Shown here piece after piece: positions 34,246 through 45,415 of a stretch of 64,000 nucleotides of DNA (its first letter is position 1; every line of letters starts with the position of its first letter). The notes below the pieces were generated by a model. It worked only from the letters and a program-made list of their open reading frames with translations. It ran no database searches and was not told where the DNA came from. This DNA comes from Diphasiastrum complanatum (Eukaryota > Streptophyta > Lycopodiopsida > Lycopodiales > Lycopodiaceae), in contig CM055110.1 in assembly GCA_029204225.1 (NCBI GenBank), forward strand, positions 41,149,862 to 41,213,861, read 5' to 3'. Made by a program: the position numbers and the translations under genes.

Positions 34246-35671
34246 TTAGTTGGCTATTGAGACAGGCAGATTTCAGGGTACAATAGTACTAACGAATTGG
34301 GAGACACCCTCATCTGTCTTGACACAACGCCATTGCTAGAAAGCATCATGGTTGATTCTTTGCAGTATCATGACAATAACCAAGTAGTTGAATCGATTGT
34401 GTGAGGAATATAAAAAATACATGCAACATCCAATTTTGCACATGCAAGCTATTATAGCTTTTACTCCCTATCCCAGTTATTTACAGTTTTCGTAGACATT
34501 TAAATGTACATTTTGTAACTATTGTAATTATTGAAATGGCTAGGTCACCAATTTGTCGTGACCTTTGTAAGTAGATTGCCAATAAATTGTGATTAGAGCT
34601 ACTAGACTTCAGAGTTGCATGCTAAGCGTTGGTTTAGGGTACGGGGTCATAAATTAGGAGTGGCTGGACTGCCTCCTAAAAAGGAGTGGGTTGATTGGTG
34701 AACAAGACACGTGTCATATGCTCACTGGGATACTTGGTCCAGTGTTTGAGTGACGCATGTCGGGGTTGACTGGTCAAACATGACACGTGTCATATGCTCA
34801 CTAGGACACTATGTTCAGTGTATGAGTGACACATGTCTGCCTACTCGCATGTGTCAAGGTATTGCCAATTGGCAAGTGTCGCCTGTGCATGGAGTTTGCC
34901 ATGTGTCAATGTTGGGATGTGTCAGGGTTAAGGGGTGCTCGAGGGTTGTGTATACGTGAGCCTAGAGAGGCAGTCCGCTTGAGATTTGAGATCAATCTAT
35001 CTACGTGGGTTGGATAGCTTCAAACCCTATTGTGATTTCGAAATTGGTGAACCTGCTGTCCTTTTGTAGCCCGCCATTGAGGTGAAAACATTGTTTTACA
35101 GCTTGCTATTGTATGTAAACAGTTGCTGCCTTGCTTGGAGTGTAGATTGCTGGTTTTTTGCAGTTTTTTACACTTTTACAGCCCGTTTGTAGCTGTAGCA
35201 ACTCACAGATCCTGCCTACATAAGATGTGCCCTACTGTTGGAAACTTTCAGGACTTTCAGCTCGTTGAAACTTTGTAGTCAATTCATTTTGGGTTAGGTT
35301 AGGGTTCGAACGTTTTTCAACAAATGTCAGATTTGTTTTTGCAAATACCAAGTTGTACCTTGGTGTAAATCAATTTTCAGATATGATTTTTAGGGTTCCT
35401 TGGGCAAAAAACGAATTTTCATATTTGGCTTAAGGTTTGTATAGTTGGATAAGGTTTTTACATATTGTAACAAAGTGTGATTTTCAAGCAAAGGCATTGA
35501 TTCTGTCAGAATGGATCTATTGAAAGGCTTTACCGAAATGTTATTGACAAAGTGGAAGTTTTGTTACGATAAACTGTGTTTAGAGAATTGATCTTACCCT
35601 TCTGCATGAACCCAACAAGCTGATGGACTTTCAATATAACAGCATTAGGTCCAACTTTCCCGTGTTTGCAG
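34246..35671 (+). other. intronic region with a tandem repeat, no gene
   Basis: No motif-bearing frame. A 75-bp tandem duplication lies at 34690-34839. The remainder (about 34980-35500) is T-rich and resembles an LTR-element leader in style, but I cannot assign it. Confidence 0.45.
34690..34839. repeat. two ~75-bp tandem units, each with CACGTG
   Basis: Units at 34690-34764 and 34765-34839 share GACACGTGTCATATGCTCACT and a second block CAGTGT.TGAGTGAC.CATGTC. Each contains CACGTG (34708-34713, 34784-34789), the core of plant G-boxes. Whether it acts as a promoter element is unknown. Confidence 0.7.
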
Positions 35672-35734
35672 ATTTTACGGCTGCAGGAAATCCTTAGTAA
35701 ATACGAATGCTCTCAAGATGGCAGTACACCACAG
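35672..35734 (+). CDS. host gene exon d (coiled coil)
   Basis: Acceptor TTTGCAG and donor CAG|GTCTGT bound 63 bases. The phase-0 frame reads ILRLQEILSKYECSQDGSTPQ apart from its ends, an amphipathic helix followed by a polar turn. It follows exon c (…YLNKE) in phase and leads to exon e in phase 0. Confidence 0.72.
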
Positions 35735-35951
35735 GTCTGTTGAAATTTTTAAACATCCAATTTAAAGCCAACATTTGCTTTTGATCTAGAAGGTAGATTA
35801 TGCATGTGATGCTAAGGATCATCTTAGAGGACAGTTTTGTATTTTCTTTATCCTTGTGGGGATCTTTTTATTTTCAATGCAGTAACCAGTAAGTACACTT
35901 TTATCGATTTAATTTTCTGTCATGGATGGTTTTTGGGTTGGATATCACCAG

Positions 35952-36011
35952 GTTGATGTGGTGCATTTGTTGGGAGCTCGTGAGCAAGAATTGCGTGCTG
36001 TTGCAGCTGAG
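35952..36011 (+). CDS. host gene exon e (coiled coil)
   Basis: Acceptor ATCACCAG and donor GAG|GTAATA bound 60 bases. Phase 0 gives VDVVHLLGAREQ then ELRAVAAE. The intron before it is only 217 bp. A LINE 3' end begins 58 bp after the donor. Heptads continue into exon f. Confidence 0.75.
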
Positions 36012-36065
36012 GTAATACGACACTGCTGCTATTGAAATTTAGGTACATTACGTTAATTGAAATGG

Positions 36066-36069
<4 letters not shown>

Positions 36070-36126
<57 letters not shown>

Positions 36127-37462
36127 CATTAACGTCTTTTCCATGCCCTGAGGCATATAAGACCAAATAATGCATCAAAAGAATTAGAACTCGACGGATC
36201 AATGCCGTCAAACAATTTAACTAAAAATAGATTAGCTAACTAAGAAGAGAATTCTATGGCCAGGATTATATGGTGCAAAGACCATTTACAGGTTTAACGG
36301 GACATCTCTTCATTTCTCTAACTTTGATTCTATCTCAGAATTCAAACTCCCATTAATACCATTAGATTAACTGGACATCTCAAACTCAAACTCAACTGTT
36401 CTAGCTCCAAATTCAAAATTGACCCAATACTTATTTCGTTTCAGCTAAACATTTAGCTTCAACAAAACGGATTTTACCGTCTCTATATATGAGGTGTTTC
36501 CCTATATCTTTCTCTTTTTCCAAAGCCTCTTTTCTTTCCAACACATGTACAAAGGTGAGGTCTTCATCTAGGAAGATCTTGGTATCTTTCAGTTTATATC
36601 TTTGATGCAATACATCCCATCGAGACTCCAATTAGGTGAAGCGCAGGACCAAGGTGCTAGCATCTTTCTTGGTACGCCAGGCTGAGTCCAAACCTTTGTC
36701 ATGATGATGAAGAGTAGCTTCCAATTTTTTTTTGGCTTTTGTAAGGGCATCCTGAGAATCCGGGATGCCTCTGGCACAAACATTGAAGGCCTGTTGCTCT
36801 AGCAATCAACTCTCAGTAAGTGTAAAAGAAATGAAAGAAATTGGAGCATCCGATTTACCTGGACCTTTGAGCACATTTGCCCAAGATTGGACAGCCATAT
36901 GATGCTGCACCACTTTACTTTGGAGTTGCTGGATCTTAGGTGAAGTAGCCACATGAGCTGTAATTTCATATTTTAGTTCTAAGATGGATGCATCTATCCA
37001 CTGCAGGTGTAATTGAACTGATAGGATCAGTTCGCGGTGAGAATCCATCTCTTTCCAGTGGCTGACAAGAAGTCCGAAGACCCTTATCATATCTACACTG
37101 AGTGAAAAAAGCATTGTAGAAATCGATGGAGGTGCTTCTTGTTGTGGCTCTGACATGAACATTGAGGGCCTTTTGTTCTCCGTAAGTGTAGTAGAAAGGA
37201 AAGCAACTAAAGCATTTGATTTACTTGGACCCTTAAGAATATCTACCCAAGATTGGATAGCAGCATATCGAGGTGATAATCCTGAGGTCAAATATCGAGG
37301 TAGAACTGGAAAGCCATCTGTATCCTGGTCCAAAAACTGAACCCGGTAGTAATCATGCTTAACACCCAACTGACGTCGCCAAGTGCGATCAAGATATGCT
37401 CTGTATAAAAATTGTCTAATGTACTGGTGTGTACCCGAGGGGAGGTTTGTGATAGTGATACC
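36070..37462 (-). mobile_element. LINE fragment E, left part (minus strand)
   Basis: Low end: (GA)n (36070-36124), then the 3' region shared with other LINEs. An ORF1-like part follows (36431-37240). The upper end (37250-37462) is ORF2 C-terminal sequence, YLDRTWRRQLGVKHDYYRVQ and GFPVLPRYLTSGLS. Copia 2 splits the element at ATACC; the rest continues at 42842-43020. Direct fusion of ORF2 tail to ORF1 sequence again indicates recombination. Confidence 0.7.
36431..37240 (-). pseudogene. LINE E ORF1-like region with internal duplication
   Basis: Minus frames read AIQSWVDILKGPSKSNALVAF, then a helical stretch, then AVQSWANVLKGPGKSDAPISF, so one ORF1 segment is present twice. The end is IFLDEDLTFVHVLERKEALEK and GKHLIYRDGKIRFVE, the typical close of ORF1 here. 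ORF1 proteins of LINEs bind RNA; no zinc knuckle is visible. A frame change lies near 36790. Confidence 0.6.
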
Positions 37463-37858
37463 TGATAATTTGCAAGACCCAGCTATGGAGTATCTTAACT
37501 CAAATACTAGATCAACTATGAAAGCTTGAGAAACTTGGCTATGGAAAACATCACACACAAGGAGAATTGCATAAGCACCTCACAAACTCAAAAGTCTGAA
37601 GAAGAAATGAATTGCTAGAGAGAGAGAGGAGGGCGTGGGTCCTCCAAATCCCTTGTGAGGCAAGCACCTCCTTTACATGCATGGAAAGTCTAGGTGTCAA
37701 CCATAGGAGTGAGCTACTTGGCCAAGTGGGCCACTTGCACTAATTTACTCAACTTACAAAAGGGGGTCTCATGCATTTAATTAAAACATGCCCCATGAGT
37801 TATGTACAGCTTAACTAATGCTTAGCCAAAGGGGTAAAATAGGCATTACTCTTCAACA
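37463..37858 (-). repeat. Copia 2 3' LTR
   Basis: 396 bp. Differs from the other LTR by GGGCGTGGGTCCTCC against GGGTGTGGGTCCCCC near 37630-37650. A C-rich stretch (polypurine tract on minus, 37859-37866) adjoins. Confidence 0.92.
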
Positions 37859-39825
37859 CCCCCCCTTAATGGCAATTTTATTCAAACTGACACCCAACAA
37901 AGTTCTGCACTTTTCAAACTTATCTTTACTAAGTGGTTTAGTAAAAATATCAGCTATCTGGTCGTTGGTGTCACAATAAACTAGCTCGATCTCCCCACTG
38001 TGCACTTTCTCTCGTATAAAATGCTGGCCCACCTCTATGTGTTTCGTCCGTGCATGATAGACTGGATTCCTCGCAAGCTGAATGCAACTTTGGTTATCAC
38101 AATGTAACAATGTAGGTCTTACTTGAGCAATCTGCATGTCCTCAAGTAGACGGCGTAACCAAATGGCTTCACAGGCGGACCTCGTAGTCGCCCTGTACTC
38201 AGCTTCGGTAGATGTTAGAGCAATAGTAGGCTGCTTCTTACTGCACCATGATATAGCCCCTGAACCTAGGCTGAAACAATAGCCTGTTGTCGATCTCCGA
38301 TCGTCTCTATCACCTGCCCAATCAGAATCTGAATAACCCTCCAGCTGAAGGTCCCCATCATCTGTGTATCCAATCCCATAAGTCACTGTCCCTCTCACAT
38401 ATCGTAGGATCCGCTTGGCTGCCTTCCAATGTGCTTCGATAGGCTTACTCATGAATTGACTTGCAATCCCAACCGCATAAGCAATATCTGGCCTGGTGGT
38501 AGTAAGGTAAATCAGGCTGCCCACTAACTAACGATAGAGCGTCTCATTTGCAAATGCTGGACCATCATCTTTTGATGGCTTGTTGCTTGCATCCATGGGT
38601 GTGCTGATTGGTTTGCTTTCTTGCATGTTAAACCTCTTTAATAATTTCTGTGCATACTTTGCCTGTGAGATAAAAAGACAACGCTTCCCTTTCCAGACTT
38701 TAACTCCTAGGCAATAGTGTAGCAAACCCAAATCTTTCATCTCAAACTCACTAGAAAGATTCTTCTTAACACAAGCAATAAGCTTCTTATTGCTTCCCAT
38801 GATGAGTAGATCATCCACATAGAGCACAACAACCACAAAGTCTTCTCCTTCCCTGAAGACATAAAGATTGCAATCAGACTTACTCTTATCAAACCCTTGC
38901 CTTGCAAAGTACTCGTCAATTCGGCTATACCAAGCCCTTGGCGCCTGTTTGAGCCCATACAAGGTTTTCCTAAGCCTGCAAACCAGATTCTCCTTGCCTG
39001 TTATTTCAAATCCCTACGGTTGTTCCATGTAAACCTCCTCCTGTAGGTGCCCATTCAGAAAGGCACTCTTGACATCCATTTGATGGACATCCCAATCAAA
39101 ATATGAGGCTATAGCCAAAACGGTCCTGATAGATGTCATCTTAGCAACAGGTGCGAATGTCTCATCATGGTCTAGCCCCTCCTGCTGAGCATAGCCTTTC
39201 GCCACCAACCTTGCCTTGTACTTGTCCACTGTTCCATTGGCATGAAACTTGGTCTTATAGACCCACTTGCAACCTATTGGTTGCTTCCCTTCTGGCAATG
39301 TAGTGAGCTCCCATGTGTCATTCTTGACAATGGAGTCGTACTCCTCTTGCATGGCATGTTGCCATACCTTTCCTTCACGGCTTCGTGAAAGAACTGTGGC
39401 TCATCTGCATTCATAATAGTGGACATAAGAGCAAAGTCAGTCTCTTGTCTCTCATGAGACCTACGAGATCTTCTGACACCCTGTTCACTGCTCTCTCCTT
39501 CTTCCATCATTTGACCTTCTTTGATTGTTTCCCAATACCACCTAGGTAGCTTCTTCCTAGCAGTAGGTGATGTGGATGGTGACCACGTATCCCATGGTAC
39601 TGTCTTAGTCTTCCGTTTGTCCCCAACTTCGGCTTCTGGTACTTGGCCAAAAAGAGGTCTCGAACTAGTAGGTTCGATTTCCTGTTGTTGCTCCTGCACT
39701 TGAGGCTCACAGGACTCTTGACTAGGATCCTCATCCGTGGAATCAATCAGGGGTATGAACTCAGTAGTTCCTTCCTTCTCCTGCTCCTGTATCTTGGGTG
39801 AATGCTCTTCATCAAAGATGACATC
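37859..39825 (-). pseudogene. Copia 2 reverse transcriptase and RNase H
   Basis: Minus reading: linker (39699-39274), RT start GCKWVYKTKFHANGTVDKYK and DVHQMDVKSAFLNGHL, a TAG at 39014-39016 after YMEQP, then MYGLKQAPRAWYSRIDEYF, VVLYVDDLLIMGS, a TAG at 38528-38530 between YR and LVGSLIYLT, then RNase H with GYSDSDWAGDRDDRRS, LTSTEAEYRA, LHCDNQSCIQLARNP and DIFTKPLSKDKF. Both TAG codons replace expected CAG. Confidence 0.85.
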
Positions 39826-40782
39826 TCAACTTAGGATCTTCTTCCTGTTTTCGAGATCATAGAGCACATAAGCTTTCTCACCTTCACTATACCCAAGAAA
39901 GACACACTTTACGGATTTTGCATCAAGTTTCTTCCGCAAGTCCTTTGGTATATGTGCATATGCTATACACCCAAATACTCGAAGGCTGCCCACTTTGGGC
40001 TTGTTGCCACTATATGCTTCTTCTGGCGTGATTCCTTCAACTGCTTTGGTTGGACTTCTATTCATTAGAAAAACAGCAGTTGCTACCGCTTCCGCCCAAA
40101 AAGAATTTGGCAACCCCTTTGCCTTGAGCATGCTCCTCGCACACTCAACTATAGAACTGTTTTTCCGCTCAGCCACGCGGTTCTGCTGCTGTGTATGTGG
40201 AGCAGTAAACTGTGTCTTTATCCCACATGCTTTGCAAAGATCTTTGAACTCATCAGAAATATACTCACCACCCTTATCTGACCTGAGAGTCTTTAACCTC
40301 TTCCGTGTGTGGTTTTCCACCATAGCTTTCCACGGTTTAAAGTATTTGAACGCTTCAGATTTCAGTTTCAAAAAATAGACCCATACCTTCCGTGAGAAAT
40401 CATCTACGAAGGTCATGAGATAGTATGCCCCCCCTGCTGATTTGACCTGCATGGGACTGCATAAATCTGAATGCACAAGTTCAAGAATGCCCTTGGCCCT
40501 GGTAGCTTTCTCCTTTGGAAACTTTTTCCTCTGTTGCTTCCCTAATGCACAAGCCTCACATGTATCTGAAGAAGACTTAATGCTAGGAAGATCTACCACC
40601 ATTTTGTGCCTGTTCAAAACTTGCAAACTTTTATAACTCAAATGACCATATCTCTCGTGCCAAAGCTTGTCCCGATTAGTATCTCTTGCAGACAAGGCCT
40701 CTTGGCTAGGAATGGTTGTGAAAAGCTTGTAAAGACCTCCTTCTTGCATTCCCTTGGCTACCACCTTGAAGCAACCAAACAT
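39826..40782 (-). pseudogene. Copia 2 pre-integrase and integrase
   Basis: A 318-residue frame. The pre-integrase HHCC finger is seen as HERYGHLSYKSL and CEACALGKQQRKKF. Integrase follows: VHSDLCSPMQVKSAGGAYY, FVDDFSRKVWVYFLK, RSDKGGEYISDEF, QFTAPHTQQQNRVAERKN and SFWAEAVATAVFLMNRSP, giving D, D and E of the catalytic triad. The stop (TGA, 39826-39828) stands where relatives read SRDV, so CGA became TGA. Confidence 0.85.
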
Positions 40783-41968
40783 GTAGAATCATCAAACTCT
40801 ACTACCATGTTCTGTTTGGTAATGGCACCAACAGATAGCAAGTTCTTAGCCAACCCTGGTACATGCAACACACTTTTAATTTCCTTCACCTCGCCTGATG
40901 ACAGCTGTACTGCAACTGTGCCTTTGCCCCTCACCATACGTGTAGAATTATCTCCAAGGCAAACATGCTGACCATCTTCTGTCTCCTCATAGGTGCTGAA
41001 CCAATCTCTATGAGGTGTCATGTGCTTTGAGGCTCCAGAATCAATGTACCATCCACCAAATGTGGATTCAGATGATAGGGCTGCGTTGAATAGCTCAAGC
41101 ACACCAGATTGCTCTTCCTCTGCAACTTTGTCAACAAAGTGACCCTGCTGGTTCTTTCCCTTCTTCTGATCACTTTGCTTCTTCCTGCATTCAAAGGCAA
41201 AATGCCCATACTTACCACAATAGTTGCAGTTGCCCTTCCTCTTGGGTGTAGATGAGGAATTGGTGCTTGACTCCTCTCCAACCTGGACACCTGCTGCTCC
41301 AAGCTTTGCTTTGAGTTCTTCTTTTTGCCTTTACCTTTCTTCTGAAAGTTTTGCTTCTTCTTAGAAGCAAAAGCAAGCTCTGGATTATCTTCCCTTTCAG
41401 AAAGATTCTTCCTTCTCATCTCCTCCTGTAAAAGAAGACCACATAACTCCCCAAAGGTTGGGAGTTTCTCCCTAGCAGAAAGGGACATCACATAGTCTTG
41501 ATAGTTGAATGACAAGTTGTTCAAGACTATGGGGACAATACTCCTGTCACTTACTTTCTCTCCAACTGAAGCAAGTTGATCCATTAGGTCCTTGACCTTT
41601 GTAATATGATCACCAATTGTTGCACCTGCTTCCATCTTGAGAGTATGTAACCTGTTTTGCAAATACACCAACTTGGCTGAATCCACTGTTTCAAACATAG
41701 ACGTTAGAATTGTCCAAGCATCAGTTGCATCCCTTGCATTGCAAATGTGAGGAATAATATTGTCCTTGACAGAAAGATTGATTATCCTATGAGCTTTCTG
41801 TCTCCTGTTCATGTAGTCCTTCAATTCAGGATCAGCTGTTGGTACAAGTTCTGTACCTGTCATCACCTCCCAGCAATTCTTGTCCATCAAGATATTAGCC
41901 ATCTTGAACTTCCACACTCTGTAGTTTGTGCCATCTAGTTTGCTAGATACCCAGCAAACTCTCCCCAA
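40758..41968 (-). pseudogene. Copia 2 Gag, zinc knuckle and protease
   Basis: Gag reads KLDGTNYRVWKFKMANILM, AWTILTSMFET, LVYLQNRLHTLKMEAG and LCGLLLQEEMRRKNL. Near 41200-41240 another frame gives CNYCGKYGHFAFEC, a CX2CX4HX4C knuckle, so a frame change lies between. The protease frame (41102-40758) has GGWYIDSGASKHMTPHRDWF and VLHVPGLAKNLLSVG. It runs out of frame near 40770 before the integrase frame. Gag may start upstream of 41968, since no intact ATG frame was certain. Confidence 0.85.
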
Positions 41969-42445
41969 GACTAGCCATGCTAAAATCTGTGCTCAAACAG
42001 AAGCTCAACCTAAAAAAGATCAAGAAAGAAACAACTTCCAGCAACAAGGGTTTGACCCCAAACTAGGGTATGTAGCCACTTCAAGGCAACCCTTCAGCTC
42101 CTGCTTTTGTCTTTGCCACTTGGTATGGCCTCACTAGCACAAGCACTAGGCCCCACTGGAACAGAAACCAGAAGCCCCTACAGAAAGTGCACCTTACTTT
42201 TGTGTAAGCTCCTCCAGAAAGACTTCCCAAAACTTAGCCAAATTTAGAAAGTTTTTGGATCATCCCACTCCCCTTGCCAATAGCTCTCCAACAGTGCAAG
42301 ACTCCACCTGATCTGACACTTGTAGATCAAATGCTCCCTCTTTCAAGATTGAGGTGCTTGTACAAGATGAGAATCTTCTCAAGAATCTAAGCACTGAAGT
42401 TTCTCACTCACAGACTCACAGGCTAGACAACCTGCTCTGATACCA

Positions 42446-42841
42446 TGATAATTTGCAAGACCCAGCTATGGAGTATCTTAACTCAAATACTAGATCAACT
42501 ATGAAAGCTTGAGAAACTTGGCTATGGAAAACATCACACACAAGGAGAATTGCATAAGCACCTCACAAACTCAAAAGTCTGAAGAAGAAATGAATTGCTA
42601 GAGAGAGAGAGGAGGGTGTGGGTCCCCCAAATCCCTTGTGAGGCAAGCACCTCCTTTACATGCATGGAAAGTCTAGGTGTCAACCATAGGAGTGAGCTAC
42701 TTGGCCAAGTGGGCCACTTGCACTAATTTACTCAACTTACAAAAGGGGGTCTCATGCATTTAATTAAAACATGCCCCATGAGTTATGTACAGCTTAACTA
42801 ATGCTTAGCCAAAGGGGTAAAATAGGCATTACTCTTCAACA
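42446..42841 (-). repeat. Copia 2 5' LTR
   Basis: 396 bp, next to the tRNA-Met primer-binding site. The near identity to the other LTR shows recent insertion. Confidence 0.92.
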
Positions 42842-43020
42842 ATACCAAATGTCTCCATGAGGAAATGTCATGCCTGAGAGAACCAAGACAATCAGTATCC
42901 CTGAACTTGAAGATGGTGGGAAGACATGAGTGCAGTCTGTGTATACCTCTGCTCTATGTGATAAGCTGGGTCTTCATCTTTTGGCGAATCTTTAGCTCCC
43001 TCTTTCTAGACAATTTTTTG
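42842..43020 (-). mobile_element. LINE fragment E, right part
   Basis: Continues from 37462 across the Copia 2 insertion. Similar words (AGAGAACCAAG.CAA, ATCAGTATCCCTG) occur at 21835-21865 in LINE A, placing it in ORF2 between RT and the zinc segment. Confidence 0.6.
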
Positions 43021-44046
43021 GCCATTTTCTCTCTCTAGCCGTTTTCTCGTTATAGCAATTCTTTTTGTTCACATTTTTTGTCATAACTTTTTCGTTTGTG
43101 AGCGGAATTGAGTTTTGTCAATTGCATTGGTGCGTAGCAAGTCATTGCCTATGATGATGTGATTTTTTTTTTGCTAGCCGTTTTTGGGAAACCCTAATTT
43201 TCAGTTTTTGGAAAAAATCATCTTTTCATCGTTTTTCACAAGTTCGAAATAATCATATGGATGAGGGTGCTAGGCTGAAACAAGACTATTGATCCAGGTT
43301 TCATGTCAAATGGAGTTCTACATCTAAAGATCTTGCAAAGTTTTCCAAAGGGGTGTTCTTTTTAATTTTCATTTTTTAGTTGTTCTTTTTGCATATGTGA
43401 TTGGATCTTGTTCTTTCCTATCATTCCTTGATTCTTAAGATCCATTTTGTATCCATTTTTGACCTTTTAAAAATGAAGGTTTTAAAAAGTCAAACCTTTT
43501 TCAAATTGGAATATTCTATTTTCTGTTCTACAAATAAATAGCCACTGAGGCTAGTCATTTGGTAGTTCTAATTTTTTTAGTCTTGAGCTTTTTGTAGGCG
43601 TGTTGTACTATTTTGGAGATCTTAGTTGGAGCTATTTTGAAGATCTTAGTTGGAGATCTAGATGCCTGCGCTATCGGCGGCCATTGATATTCATACAGTT
43701 TTCTTAGTTGAAGAATGCATCAACAATTTGCCTCTTGTTGACGTCTCTTTAGGAATAACAACCTCTGCAGCTCTTTAGGAATAACAACCTCTGCAGCGAA
43801 AAGCACTCCTGATTTTGAGACTCTTTGGTCAGAGACTTGTCCTCAGAATGCTGGTTCACAACTGATAAGCGATGATTAACAAAACAGCTCCAATCTGCGC
43901 TGACCTCCTCTTCAACACAATTCAGAATCTGACAACTTTATTGCGCAGACTGTGACTCTCTCCCTCCCTTTCAGAAAGCCTTGCTATGCCCTCACTTCAG
44001 CAACCTATCTACAAACATACTTCTTTTTAACAACTTGTGGACAACT
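43021..44046 (+). other. intronic region with repeats, no gene
   Basis: Contains the dispersed repeat 43534-43682 (inverse of 14749-14853) and a perfect 26-bp tandem duplication, CTCTTTAGGAATAACAACCT plus CTGCAG, at about 43745-43796. No motif-bearing frame. Confidence 0.5.
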
Positions 44047-44621
44047 CATAGTTACCAGGGAATGCGTTCCCACCCCCTGGCACGGGAACGCCGTCCCAGC
44101 AAAAAGGGAAAAAGGGAACGGTGGGAATGCTAGGGAACGTTCCCGAAGTAGCGGGAATGCATTCCCATCACGTTCCCAGGTTTGGGAATGTGTTCCCAAA
44201 CCAAAAAAATTTAAATTGTTTTTGGGTTCCAGTTCGATCCACGTTCCCTCACCACTCACGCTCTCTGACCACTCGAGCCTGACTTCACGCTGCCCTTGCG
44301 TGTGCCTGTCTCGGGCCTCGCGCTTCCTCATGCTGCCCTCACGAACTACCCTGCTGCCTCGCGCTACTACTGACCCGATCAATCAGTTTCCTCCGTGCTC
44401 GATGGCAGATGATGTGTCCATGGATCGTGCTGGTGCCTGGACTCTGTTGCGCCCTCAAAGCTCAACGCTTGTGCGTGTATGACCAGTCACCAGTGGCCCC
44501 CCCTTGCCCTCACGGATTCTGATCCTTGAACCTTCAATCTAGATTCTCTTGTGCCCCCCCTCCATCCTGCTGACTGTAGCCTGCTTAGAAGTTTGGAGAA
44601 TCTAGAGGCACTCATAGAATT

Positions 44622-44933
44622 TTGAAGATGTCCAGCTCAGCCTCGCAATCGAGATGGTGGGAAGAATTAGAGGTTGCTAGCAAGTTTGCTAGTAAGGGAG
44701 GGGCGAGAAAATGGAAATGTATATATTGCAATAACGAAAAGAGTGGAGGTGCTGATAGAGTTCGTGCCCATCTTCTTGGAGAGAAGGGGAAAGGGATCAA
44801 TGCCTGTTCTCATATTCCAGAGGTGAAGAAGGCTGCACTTGCAACCCTTGCAGCATACTTGGATGCCCCACCTGCGACACGGCCTCTTGCTCCTGTAGAA
44901 ATCACAATTGTAGATAAAGCTTGTAGAATGTAA
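44622..44933 (+). CDS. BED zinc-finger exon of hAT 3 transposase
   Basis: An open frame beginning MKMSSSASQSRWW. It encodes KWKCIYCNNEKSGGADRVRAH and GKGINACSHIP, a C-X2-C...H...C BED finger that binds the transposon ends, then ALATLAAYLDAPP. An in-frame stop near 44932 may lie just past a missed splice donor. It aligns with the BED end at 15-110 of hAT 1. Confidence 0.72.
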   Translation: MKMSSSASQSRWWEELEVASKFASKGGARKWKCIYCNNEKSGGADRVRAHLLGEKGKGINACSHIPEVKKAALATLAAYLDAPPATRPLAPVEITIVDKACRM

Positions 44934-45072
44934 ATAGTAAAATATCCTCATTCATGATTGACGTGCATTGTGTAGGCAAAGAATGCTATAGAATTGTGCT
45001 TGATGACTATTTTTGGGGCCAAGTACATCATGTGTTTTCCATTGTTTCTCACATCATAGCATGATGTGACCC

Positions 45073-45372
45073 TTGCATTGGCAAGGTATATCTGGGCCTA
45101 GACAAAATGAAAGAGCACATCCAAAGGACAGAGCTGGATTTGAGGAGTTGCAAGAGCTATTAGTCACAATGGGACAGCTACCACCTCTCCATGCAGCAGC
45201 ATCTGTTTTAGACCCTGAGTTTCTGGGGTCTCACAAGAACAAGCGAGGTCTCTTTGGATATGATGATGCCTTGCGTGACAGGTTTATTGTGGGATCGGCT
45301 TTATGGTGGGAGGATTATGGAGCTGACTCCCCAGAGTTGAAAAGGCTACCTAACTCTGAAATCAAGCACTAG
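45073..45372 (+). pseudogene. hAT 3 C-terminal fragment
   Basis: Reads FEELQELLVTMGQLPPLHAA, VLDPEFLGSHKNKRGLFGYDD and SALWWEDYGADSPELKRL. The WW..YG...P.LKRLA pattern is the start of hATC. It ends before the expected CERNW motif. Most of the transposase between BED and here is deleted. Confidence 0.6.
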
Positions 45373-45415
45373 AATCTTGAACTTGAGTCTAACTAGATTC
45401 TAACTTGACTTTACT

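Larger units (their letters stand above)
37463..42841 (-). mobile_element. Copia 2 (minus strand), young insertion
   Basis: Two 396-bp LTRs (37463-37858, 42446-42841) start TGATAATT and end CTTCAACA. By eye they differ at only two positions. Target duplication ATACC is at 37458-37462 and 42842-42846. The primer-binding site complement lies at 42434-42445, directly next to the LTR. All domains gag, protease, integrase, RT and RNase H are present in order, but with several stops and at least two frame changes. Confidence 0.92.
44047..45415 (+). mobile_element. hAT element 3, deletion derivative (plus strand)
   Basis: The left terminus CATAGTTACC (44047-44056) is followed by repeated GGGAACG/CGTTCCC units to about 44210. 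A BED finger exon is at 44622-44933 and a C-terminal fragment at 45073-45372. The DUF659 region is missing. The element runs into LINE F. Confidence 0.65.
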
